A stretch of DNA of 64,000 nucleotides from Leptasterias polaris (taxonomy: Eukaryota; Echinodermata; Asteroidea; Forcipulatida; Asteriidae), in NCBI GenBank assembly GCA_037783415.1, contig JAZGTN010000069.1, positions 2,666,001 through 2,730,000 of the forward strand. Reading direction: 5' to 3'. Position 1 is the stretch's first letter; the number at the start of each line of letters is the position of its first letter. A program made the translations under genes and the position numbers. Of this stretch, positions 45,229 to 55,600 are shown in pieces. The notes beneath the pieces were generated by a model. The model did no database searches. It had not been told where the DNA came from and saw nothing but the letters and a program-made list of their open reading frames with translations.

Positions 45229-45455
45229 ATCGATGCCCTTTCTCTTGGCCAATTGCTCCATCAATTCAACTTTGACCTTCTACAAGGTCACGGTCATGAA
45301 ATTATTGATGAACTAAACACTGAAACCCTTCGGTTGATGTAAGAACCGCATCCGACCCGTGGAGCAGGTCATTCTAAATCATCTGGTCCGTGCGAAACTT
45401 TTGGCTGCACGAATAACAGGAACTAATGCCTTTTGTGCTTTGGGGCTTTAGGGTC
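45229..45455 (+). pseudogene. Coding-like fragment(s), possible terminal exon
   Basis: A good acceptor (TTATGTTATTTTCAG, ending 45,228) is followed by 37 open codons (LGQLLHQFNFDLLQ, IIDELNTETLRLM) and TAA. An overlapping different frame continues as RIRPVEQVILNHLVRAKLLA to a TAG near 45,452. This may be a terminal exon or a frameshifted remnant. I do not recognise the protein. Confidence 0.25.
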
Positions 45456-45945
45456 TGAAATTGTATTAAATTTAGTGAATCAGTGATAGTGAAATGGTTA
45501 ACCTATTGTACATTTAATTATGTATCATTCATCATAATAAATTTGCGGTTGAACAAAGAGTACTAGAAAATGATTACGTTGCATAGGGCATAATATAGAG
45601 CGTATTTTTGCAAAGAGGGCACATTCTGCTCTTGAAAGACCAAATAAAACAGTATAAATTTCAGCTCTTCGATACATATTTCAAGAGTACGTGTTTTTTT
45701 GCTTTCAGAAACATACATCAGTTTCACTTTATAACTACAATTTTTAATTTTCGCTATTTTGTATGTATTTTATCAGTCTTTAGAAACGCCGTTTGCAAAA
45801 TACTAAAGCCATGCTTTATTTCCCATAAAATATTGTTGCAAGAACAAACTTAAGAGTTTGGTGCACTTTAATTAAAACCGTCTTTTAAATTATTAACGGA
45901 ATATTGCCGCCGTGCCTCATGAATTCAAAAAATTTCTCTTATAGT
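45456..45945. other. Intergenic, AT-rich, nothing recognised
   Basis: No coding signal or repeat was recognised. Confidence 0.5.
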
Positions 45946-46085
45946 GTACATTACACGATAATTCATAACTTATCGTGAACGTACACGATTATTTATCGTG
46001 TACGTACACGATTATTTATCGTGTACGTACATGATAACTTCGTGTACGTACATGATAACTTCGTGTACGTACACGATAAGAGAGG
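45945..46085. repeat. Tandem array of palindromic units (TCGTGTACGTACACGA)
   Basis: About five or six units of 22-26 bp, each holding all or most of the 16-bp perfect palindrome TCGTGTACGTACACGA separated by TTATTTA or TAACT. Ends diverge (CACGATAATTCATAACTTAT). Confidence 0.85.
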
Positions 46086-47194
46086 TTTTTCATTCATGTG
46101 GCTGCAATACGCTTCCATAAGTATACCCTTTGGACAGCAAAATAATTTTGCCGCATTTTATACCTAGGCCTATATCATTTATTGAAAAGAAAATAACGCG
46201 CGTACCAATCAATGTATGCTTCATTAATGGGAAACTAAAATCGTAAAATGGTATTTTATGTTATATTTCATTTTCCACCTCTCCATCAGGTAGCAGTAAT
46301 AGTTATACCTGAAAGAATCCATTATAACTTGAATTTGAGCTACATTACAACTGGGGGGTCGATATGTAGGCCACTTCAACACAACACAACGAGACACCAA
46401 ACAAAATGAAGTCTGTAATCATCACCATCACGGTACGTCTGTGCGCATATGCAGTGGCTACTTATTAGTTGTTTGTTTCCATTGTTCGGCATTTTCAGTG
46501 GCTTGGTGTTCAGAATTTTTGAGATTTCAGAAATATGTTCTTCGTTTGAGGTGTTTTCTCGTTCGGATACGCGCTAGACTTGCACAGACTATTACCAATC
46601 ATTCTCAGGTCTTGAGAATGATGCTGTTGGTATCTCGCATAAAGTGCGCCACCTCTACGGCATGACTATTTTATAGGTTGTTTTTGTACAAGAGTAATGA
46701 GAGTGGAATGATACGCCTAGTTGCGTTTTCAATCAGTTCAAGGGGCTGTTCATGTAGTGTTGTCGACTGCTTCGGTGATTAAGGTTCAGCATTAGCGATG
46801 CGCTCAGGGTATCTATAACACTCAGTGCGTATCTTGTAGCAATTAAGCTCGATGTGACAAAGTCGATGGTTTTCTCGAGCTTTTCCATTACTAACTTCCA
46901 GCTGACCCGTCCTAGAAGAACACAGACTCAATGCGTGCAGTAAATAGTTTGGCCTTCAGACAGGTGATTGCTTGCTGAACAGGTCCCCGGCCACATTGTC
47001 GATCTTTCTTTCTTTTTTGTATTATAAAAAACAATATGAATATGCCTAAACAAATGAGTAAAATACAACTATTAAAAGCTACGGACACCAGCGCATACGC
47101 CTTAATATCTTGGGCAAAGTTTGACCAGAAGAATGCTGCAATTGAATTCGTTCATCCTCCGTCGGCATTTACTGATAAGGCGAAATACAAAAAA
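46086..47194. other. Intergenic; weak first-exon candidate and MITE end
   Basis: An ATG at 46,406 gives MKSVIITIT followed directly by a consensus donor (ACG|GTACGT); this could be a signal-peptide exon but is far too short to assert. 46,528-46,592 matches the right terminus of the MITE at 33,509-34,179. Confidence 0.35.
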
Positions 47195-47650
47195 TTAACA
47201 TAGTTTAGCGTCCCCGCCCGCTTCCTTTTTAGAGGCCGCCTGGGGGTTTTCTTCTCCTTTTTTGTGAACGAAAAAACAAAGATAAGTTTTTAATAATAAT
47301 TTTGGACATATTTTCTGTTGCATCTTGCCCATAAGAAGCCAATATGTTATTTCCGGAGTCCAAGTGGCGGCCATTTTGAAAAAACAGGCAGCCATCTTGA
47401 AAAATGGCCCAGCAGGTTGTCTTTCTTTTAAATGTCGGGCGGCCATTTTTGGGGTGGGGAAAAGGGCAAGACGCTAGGCCCTAAACATTTTTTTAATTTT
47501 TTATTTTTTATTATTTCTTTTGGCCTAACACGGAGAAATTGATTTGTTAGCTTCGAAACTGCTATCCGCAGGTGGTGCTCTATTTCAGTAGGAACGTCTC
47601 CGATTACGAACAAATATTCTCCTTGGTAGCATGACATCATTTTGGATCAT
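47195..47650 (-). repeat. Repeat-like region with AAAATGGCCGCC motifs
   Basis: Minus-strand blocks AAGATGGCTGCCTG, AAAATGGCCGCCAC and AAAAATGGCCGCCCG are spaced ~35-45 bp. The open frame through them repeats FKMAA and looks like a by-product of the motif, not a protein. Confidence 0.4.
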
Positions 47651-48839
47651 CAAGTAGGCCTACAATGATTATTAAATGAACGACCACACGAACAATCCTT
47701 CACTGTTTATGACTTGTGGCATCAGTGAATCATGTAGCGTTTATTGCAAATGACAGGGAGTAGCGTACCATAATACCATTAGGCATTTTAGTGGCACTCT
47801 CTCCTGCAACTAAATTTGTTTTCCCATTAAGTTCAATTACTATTAGTCCAATACCGCGGTCTATGTCCGAACAAGTTTATTTGCAATGATCCCCTGTACG
47901 GTTGTTGATGCTCCATATAGCTGTAAACTTGTATTGACAGATTATTAATCAACCGCATACGCGAGCCATTTGCAAAGCGTGAGCGCGTGTACGGCTGGTT
48001 TATTTTTATCCCTAATAGTATTTTGATTTAGAAAATTCTGAAAAAAGTAGATTTTAATAAAATAAAGAAATGTAAACATAAACAGGTTAGCTTGGGAGAG
48101 ATACCGGAAAGGAGTAAACCTTGTTTATAGATATCATCAATTTATTGCGTCAAGTCATTTCATTGGTGGTCAGTCATTACTCCTATTCATAACCATTCCG
48201 CACGGAAAGGTCCCAGGAGAAATCCTACAAGGCTCATCAAGATTCTACATTATCTAATATATGTGGTATGTTGTGTATTTATTGTCGATTCTCTTTGTTG
48301 CTCTCTATTAACAACAATATTTGCTTTAACATGTTTTCTCTGCATTCCCCAGTGATGTTTACATACTTATCTATATAAGTGACTTCTTTTCATGCCCACA
48401 TTGTCTAAAATGATTTTAGCCTTTGTTTAAATTGTTGTGTTTTAATTAGTGACAAAAACAGATGGCTCCACTAATCAGAGGGCTTGACCCAGGTCTGTAT
48501 TTGGACATGCGGTATATGACTGCGAAACAACAACCACCTTAAAAACCACAACTCTGAGAACAACTCCGGCAGTATATCAAGGGTTTCTGCGTTAATAACC
48601 CTGCATTTGTTTACGGTTAAGGCGGATATTATTTTAAGCAAGTTGACCGTGTCCAAATTAAATTTTATATCATTAAGTGTGTAACCTACATCACAATTTC
48701 TTTTAAACCGCTGTTTTGCTTAAAGTTGCAGTTGACAGGAATGATGTGTCTAATATATTTCCAGAATTATTCTAGAGCCTAGAAGGAGATCAAAAATGAC
48801 GGATGTCGCCATGCTCATTACATAATATATGCTCATATT
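47651..48839. other. Intergenic, nothing recognised
   Basis: AT-rich. Open frames are short and without domain signatures. Confidence 0.5.
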
Positions 48840-49110
48840 ATGAAGTGTAATAAACGTTGGTATTGCTCTTTTCATTGTAAATAGAGCGCAGCCAAAAAAA
48901 GAGACACCTTTTGATGCAAAGCGAGCTACATCGGCAAGAAAGGAACACTTCAGTAGCACAAGAAGTAATTACCAAACGGTCAACTCTCCCAAATTACAGA
49001 AACATTGGATTGCGAGTGTTGCTTCGTCGTTGAGATTGCATGTTGCATGTAACGTGCGTCGTTTGACACTCTCCCTTAGGTTGGAACGGTGGTTTGTTAC
49101 GTACGCCCAA
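48840..49110. repeat. Direct duplication, copy 1 (upstream of SRCR gene)
   Basis: It matches 52,050-52,325: CGTTGGTATTGCTCTTTTCA, GAGACACCTTTTGATGC, GGAACACTTCAGTAGCAC and GTGTTGCTTCGTCGTTGAGA. About 80-85% of positions agree by eye. The second copy ends ~310 bp before the SRCR start codon. Confidence 0.8.
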
Positions 49111-49420
49111 CTCACTTGGATTTGACCAAGTGAGGTGGTTCGCAGCACAGCGATTTTACAAACAATGGGAATACCTAAATGAAGATTAATGGGAAAAAAC
49201 CAGCAACAAACAAATGGGAACACGTCCAGACGTTGTATATAATCATAAATAACAAATATATGAATTTATTTACAAACAACAAAGGCGAATCAAGGAAACT
49301 TACAATTAGTAATTGAAAATCATGAATTAAAGCGACTTGGTATACATAAATGAATGTTATTATTTGGCCAAAATAATAGCTTTAAATACCGTAAATATTA
49401 ATGTCGCCCGCTCAAACAAC

Positions 49421-49648
49421 TCAGGTCTCGGGAATGGGGAGTCCGGCGCCAACCACACAGCCACACGGAGGGGGTAGTGGGTAGTCCCAGTCATAGCGGA
49501 GCTTCTCGTCAATCTGAGCCGATAGCCAACGACCACGCCTAAGTGTCGTACTGCCAGTGGTAGTAGCGCCGTCAATTCCCGTGGTGTAGCCGGTCAGCAT
49601 CCCATCCCGATCTCTGAGCAGAAGGAGGCCGCAGCATAGGCATACCAT
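49421..49648 (-). CDS. Unrecognised GC-rich 75-codon ORF
   Basis: The minus-strand ATG at 49,648 lies ~10 bp after TATATAAGG, a TATA-like string too close to serve it. The frame is GC-rich in an AT-rich area (motifs RDRDGMLTGYTTGIDGATTT, RWLSAQIDEKLRYDWDYPLP). No family is recognised. It could be a small gene, an exon or part of a repeat. Confidence 0.25.
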   Translation of the reverse strand: MVCLCCGLLLLRDRDGMLTGYTTGIDGATTTGSTTLRRGRWLSAQIDEKLRYDWDYPLPPPCGCVVGAGLPIPET

Positions 49649-49659
49649 GCCTTATATAC

Positions 49660-50240
49660 GTACATTAGAATTTAAATAAATGCAACCACTTGCTAAAGAA
49701 ATAAAAGAACTAAGGAGTGCAGCCAGCCGAGAACAGAAAAGAACAGCTAAACTAGGAATGTTCATCTCGGCAATTATGTGGCTGAAAGGAATTCCAAAGA
49801 TAAATCAGATGGTACAAACTGTGACCATAACAGGTTACACAACTTTGTTCCAACGTTCCGAAACCTCTCTTTCCTCATCCCAACCCTAGCCAACCCTAGC
49901 CGGGTTGGCTAGTGTAATAATAGACACAATAAGGATGGATGGACCCTGGCATTTGACCGAAGAGAAACAATAAGGAATCGGTTTTCAATTAATATAAAGG
50001 ACTGGCACGATTGATCCTGATGACTGCGACTGATTAGCCTCTCTGCTCAAAATTCTTTGAAGCAGATGACTGCTTGGGTTACAAAGAGTTCAGTTGTGGT
50101 GAACCTTTTGCAAGATTGTTTTCGCATTGATAGGCAGTGTGGAGAAGGTCAATGATACCCCTTTACTTGTTTTTCTAAAATTATTATTTGACAAGACATC
50201 TAAAACAAAATACAACAAAAAAAGAAAAACGGGAACGACT
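49660..50240. other. Intergenic; weak similarity to SRCR 5' flank
   Basis: CCAACGTTCCGAAACCTCTC and CCCAACCCTAGCCAAC near 49,850-49,910 resemble CCAATGTTCCGAAACTCCTA and CCCCAACCCTAGCG near 52,357-52,420. This may extend the duplication. Confidence 0.4.
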
Positions 50241-50603
50241 TAAAGGCACTGAACACGTTTGGTAATTACTCAAAATATATATTAGCATAAAAACTTACTT
50301 GGTAACCAGCAACGGATAGCTGTTGATAGTATAAAACCACTCCCTCTGAAGTAACGTAGTTTTTGAGAAAGAGGTAACTTCTCACTAAAATAATAAAAGA
50401 CTTCATGCATGAAGCCTTTTATTGGCATCTGAAAGCACACAAAATTGTGCAACAAGGGTGTTTTTTATTTCTTTATTTCCTTGCAACTTCGATGACCGAT
50501 TCAGCCCAAATTTTCACAGGTTTGTTATTTTATGCATATGTTGGGATACACCGAGTGACAATACTGGTCTTTGATAATTACCAAACATGTTCAGTGCCTT
50601 TAA
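50241..50603 (-). mobile_element. MITE family B, copy 4 (inverted)
   Basis: AAAGGCACTGAACACGTTTG at the left and CAAACATGTTCAGTGCCTTT at the right form ~25-bp inverted repeats. The body is the reverse complement of the 32.2-kb copy. Confidence 0.85.
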
Positions 50604-51534
50604 AAGAAATATTCATGAAACTACACTACCCCGCAAAAAGACTTAGAAAAAACCTTCAAGTAAATAAACCAACAAGGTAGACAAATAAGTAGTCAAATAA
50701 CAAACAAACTGAGCAGCAGTGAGGCAGAAAATTAAACAAGCAAAATATTACAACGAAAGAAAAAAATTATAATTTTATTAAAAGACAAATTCATCCCCAA
50801 CCTCCGCAAAAAATACTTATGTACAGTTTAAGTGAACAGACAAACAAATAGGTCAAAAATAAATAACCAATAACAATAATAAAAAAATGTAAATATGGGT
50901 AACTAGTGATCGATCAATCGATCGATTGATCGATGAGGAGAACGAAATAATTGAAGCAAGCAGGAGGGGAACCCACAACATAGGGGAAAATGAAACCACA
51001 CAACAACATCTTGCAGTTCGGTAACAACAACATTAAGTAAATAAACTGCTGCTCAGAAGCAAATTGCCCTGGTATACACGAGGATAACTTTAGGATGAAA
51101 CTGAAACACAACGGACACTTTTTATATTGTTATGAAAAATTGAATCAAATTTATTGCGCAAGTCAAGTGTTGGTTGCTTTTGGTGCTCCATTTCACTGTG
51201 CGAAATTTCTCAATCATCATGACACCTTATCAGCCCATATTTGTTTTGTATAAGTGCGTGACTTTTCAGCATCTGCCACATATCATTTGGATTTTTAAAT
51301 TATAAATAGATTGTACTAATATCGTCTGAAGTGCCGGTTCGAATATCGCTTAATGGTCAAGTTCATTTATTAGACAGTAAGAGATGAGATGAGTTGACAT
51401 TTATTTTATTTTATCTTGTTTTTTATATATATAGGCCTGTACATTTTTTTTTTTCATTTTTGTACTACAGAGCATGGGAAGTGAAATGCAAACATCTTCA
51501 GAATTCTTTGTACGTTTCCTTACCAAAATAATTT
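50604..51534. other. Intergenic, A-rich, nothing recognised
   Basis: A GATCGATCAATCGATCGATT microsatellite lies at ~50,908-50,935. No gene is seen. Confidence 0.5.
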
Positions 51535-51900
51535 TCAAAAAATCGTTTTCTCGCGGAAATATAATTTCCGAAATTTGTTTTTTCGTGAACATTTAACTTC
51601 TTGTTCTCGCCAAAATAGCATTTTTTCACAGTACGAGGTAGTTCTGGGGTGGAGGACGAGCTTGTGGGCACGCGTAACATTACAACGTTGGAGTGGCAGA
51701 TTAACGATCACAGGCCTGCTAAATATGCCACGTGCAATTCAATCGTGCTCCCCCATGCCAGAAATATCATGTGCTGGGAAAAAATTATTTTGGCGAGAAA
51801 ATGAATATTGGAAATTACTATTTTGTTGGTGTAAAAACGAATTTAGGAAGAGTATTTTCGCGAGAAAATAAATTTTGGAAAAATATTTTCGCGAGGAAAA
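51535..51900. repeat. Inverted-repeat element with TTTTCGCGAGAAAA motifs
   Basis: The left arm (51,535-51,625: TCGTTTTCTCGCGGAAATAT, TTCTCGCCAAAATAGC) and right arm (51,776-51,900: ATTTTGGCGAGAAAATGAAT, ATTTTCGCGAGAAAATAAAT twice) surround a GC-richer centre. Probably a fold-back element. Confidence 0.6.
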
Positions 51901-52039
51901 GCAAACCTACATGTCTTCATCTGCATGTCTCCGTATTATAAACCTTCAAAATGATTATGTTAATTTCCAATCCTGCCTGCTGAGAGACCTTGCATTGGGC
52001 GAATCCTCATTACGGTTCATGCATGGGCTCCTATGGAGC

Positions 52040-52330
52040 GTGCGGCGCGCCAATCAGCGTTGGTATCGCTCTTTTCATTTGAGTCACCGTGCGGCAAACC
52101 ATTTTTTGAGGACTTGTCAAACAATACAACATTTAGAGACACCTTTTGATGCCAAGCAAGCTACACCGGCAAGAAAAGGAACACTTCAGTAGCACGAGAA
52201 GTAATTATCAAACGGTCAACTCCCCTACAAATTACGGAAACATTGATTTGTGAGTGTTGCTTCGTCGTTGAGATCATGGTTGTGTAAACGTGCGTCGTTT
52301 GACACTTTCCCTTATAGGTTGAAACGGGGG
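52040..52330. repeat. Direct duplication, copy 2, just upstream of SRCR exon 1
   Basis: Partner of 48,840-49,110. It starts CGTTGGTATCGCTCTTTTCA and runs to CCCTTATAGGTTGAAACG. Its position just before the SRCR 5' UTR makes a promoter role possible. Confidence 0.8.
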
Positions 52331-52633
52331 TTATAACACAACTATGTTTTAACACCCCAATGTTCCGAAACTCCTAGTGTATTTTCCTAATCACAACCCT
52401 AACCGGAACCCCAACCCTAGCGTGTAAATCACGAGGGGTTTATGAAACAGTGTCGGAACATAGGGGTGTCGGAATATAGAGCAGTCACCGGAACGGGAAT
52501 TTTATAAGGACTGGTGTATGCATGTCTCAATTATTAGGCCGTGAGAGAGAGCAATTGAAAAATGTGTAATCTTCTCGTGTGCTTTGTTTCGGTTTTTGTT
52601 CTTGAGACATCTGCGGTGTTTGGCAGCGGCAAA

Positions 52634-55600
52634 ATGATGAAGATAATATATCTTAAGCTGTTGTGTGTCTTCGTGTTACACGTCTGGACAGTAACAACAC
52701 AGTCAGGTAAGTTAACTTTGTCTCTCTCAACATTTTGATTGGTACGTAGGCCATGGGCTGTTAGATCCGACATGAATAGTTATGACCGACAACCGATTAT
52801 GACCATTGTGACCAACCCATAGCGACCAACCATTGTGACCAACCCATTGTTTCCGACAAACCATCATATCCAACATATTATGTTCGACAAACCAATATGC
52901 TCGACATGTTGTGTCCAAAAAAACATTATGACCTACGTCTGATCCATTTTGGGTCCGACAAAAACCAGACGTCCAACACATTGTTCCCGTAATGTCCAAC
53001 AACATATGTTTGTGTCCGACAAACAATTCAGTACAAACATTTGGTTGAACAATTCGTTGTTGGACATGATGGTCTGTTTCGGACATACTGGTCTGTTTCG
53101 GACATACTGGTGCATAGATCGTAGCATACACATCTCTCATTTGAGAAATAATGCTTAGCAAACCCATTCTCTTAAAAGGGTGGCAAGTTGCTTTCGGATT
53201 AGGCCCGTTTGGCTATAAAAAGAGTTAGTAAACAAAGAATATTGTACGTGGGAAAGACGATAATGATTCACATAAATATCTCTTGAAAGTTTGTGGTTTG
53301 TGTATGGTTTTTGTATGACTGAGCACGGTCCGCTATTTTGTCTAACAAAATGGCGGACCGTATGTTCCGTTTGTTGTATTTCAAGAGGCAAATTTGTGTT
53401 TGTTTAAATCACTACTCACTAATTACAGCACGGCACTGTAGGTGTTTTAGTGCATGATAAACCATTAAAACAGGACAAGCTTGGATTAATATTCCAAACA
53501 GCAACATTTTCAGAGATTTGAAGGCAATGTGCCCCTTTGAAACGGTCGGGTTACCGTATCCGATTTCAACCAAGCTGTTTACATAACATAACATAACAAT
53601 TAAAATTTATATGGCGCTATTCCATCAAGATCATAGCGCACATAAAGCATTTAACATGGAAAAAGGTGAGTCTTTAGAACTTTACGAAATGTAGATAAAG
53701 TAACAGATTCCCTAATGACAGTAGGAAGATTGTTCCAAATCATTGGCCCAGCTACACTGAAAGCTTTTTGACCTAGAACTTTGTTTGCTCGGGGAACATT
53801 CAAGCGAGTGATGTCAAGTGTGTTTGATTTCTTTCCAGCAAAAAGAACTGCATATTCAGTATTAAACGTACTGCATAAGAGTATTATTTGGAAAACTAAA
53901 ATCTCATTCTTTTGTAATGAAAATTAATAGCTTGTGAAACCGGGCCAGAAATATAACGAGCAATCTACTTTATTAAAACAATTTATGAGAGATCGCCTAA
54001 CCTCACAAGGGACACGTTGCCAAGTACTCCTAGGGTGAAACAGGAATACCCCTTCGCAGTACTCCATCACTCACTGAAAGTGAGCACTAACAAATAAACC
54101 AAGAAGAAACAAAATAATACACGTAATGGAAGAATCTGGTTCTGCTAGAAGCTATTAGTCATTACCATTCAGAGTTCATTGGCTAAAATGTAGAATAAAT
54201 CACCTATTGATGCAATCTTCGGATGCACGCGTAATGGAAAACTGCATGTCCAGATTTTTACAAATGATGATACTTTTTATTTTGTTTTATTTTTTGTTTT
54301 GCCATCGGCCATCACTCGTTGATTTACTGCAGCCATTACCAGGCCTTGATTGGTCGTTGCCTCCCAAGACCAAACCGGTACACCGAGCGAGCTTAATTAA
54401 TAGATTACTATAGCGACGTCAAGCTCCATGACTCTTCACCGAAAGAGCCAGAGCTATTATTTAGTGACTGCAGAACACTCAGTGCGAGTCAAAAAAGCTA
54501 AACACTTTAAAAATTGCAATTTCTTTTATACCAATACAAATAATATATTATTATATGAACTTGTAAATTCCTGCTTCATTTGGTGCCAGTTTCACTGGAT
54601 TAATTTTCGTGCTTGACTGCACAGGAGGCAATTAAGTGGGATTGGGTGAAACTTGATTCATGCCAACTGGTCAGGGTTGGACAAGAAAGATACAATTAAA
54701 AAGAACGAGGCCATTGTCTTGGTTCTGGTCTGAACATTAATGGGGAGGTTTTTCTTGCCATAACCAGGTTGTCCCATTTCTTGATCGAGGCTTCCCCGAG
54801 ATTCAGGCGCCAACAGATTAGACAGTTCAGGCATCTCTGGTGGGCACAGTCTACACTGCAAAAACTGGGGTGTTAAAATTGACATTATGGGTGTGGTCAC
54901 ATAAAGGTACCGAAGAGAGAATCAACATTTACACCATAAGGTATTAAAATAACACTTATTTCTGACAAAACAATTACGTTTGTGTTATTTTTTAAAACAC
55001 TGCATGGTCTCAATTTTGATTATCTCTTGGGTATATATATGTGACAGCACCAATGGTGTCAATTTTAACGCCTCAGTTTTTGCAGTGTTGTAGGATGGAG
55101 GGAAACGTGCACCAGGCAAAGATTTCCAAATATATTGTAAGGCCCAATACTAATAATAAGGCCCATTGAAACACTACCTTTAAAATGCCAGCTGCTGGTG
55201 TACCAGGAGTTTCTCCTCCCCCCTCCCCCATGGTGAATTATGTAAAAAATAATTCTTATGTCGCCCTCTTTGAATCAACTTCCTAATAGTGCCCTCTTTG
55301 AATCAAATTCGCAAGTTCGGGTGTTACTCTTTAGTAAATTTGCTGTTAAATCGCGCATGCGTGGTCTGTGTTTCACCCGAACGCGGTCAATCGATTGATT
55401 CGGCAAATATGGCGACGACCTATCGAAGAGAGTAAAAATGTATTGTTCTAAAACGCCATCTTGACAAAAATGACGTAACTTCGTTAGTTGACAGAGATAC
55501 GGTGCTCCGGAGCTAGGTTGGTCCAGTTGGACTAGCTGGTTCAACCATGCAGCGTTCGAGTGACAGCTAGATCGACTATGGTTGAGTCTAGTCGACTCTC

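Noticed and set aside
47195..47446. 83-aa ORF with FKMAA repeats
   Set aside because: The peptide repeat just reflects repeated AAGATGGC/AAAATGGCCGCC DNA motifs in a dispersed repeat.
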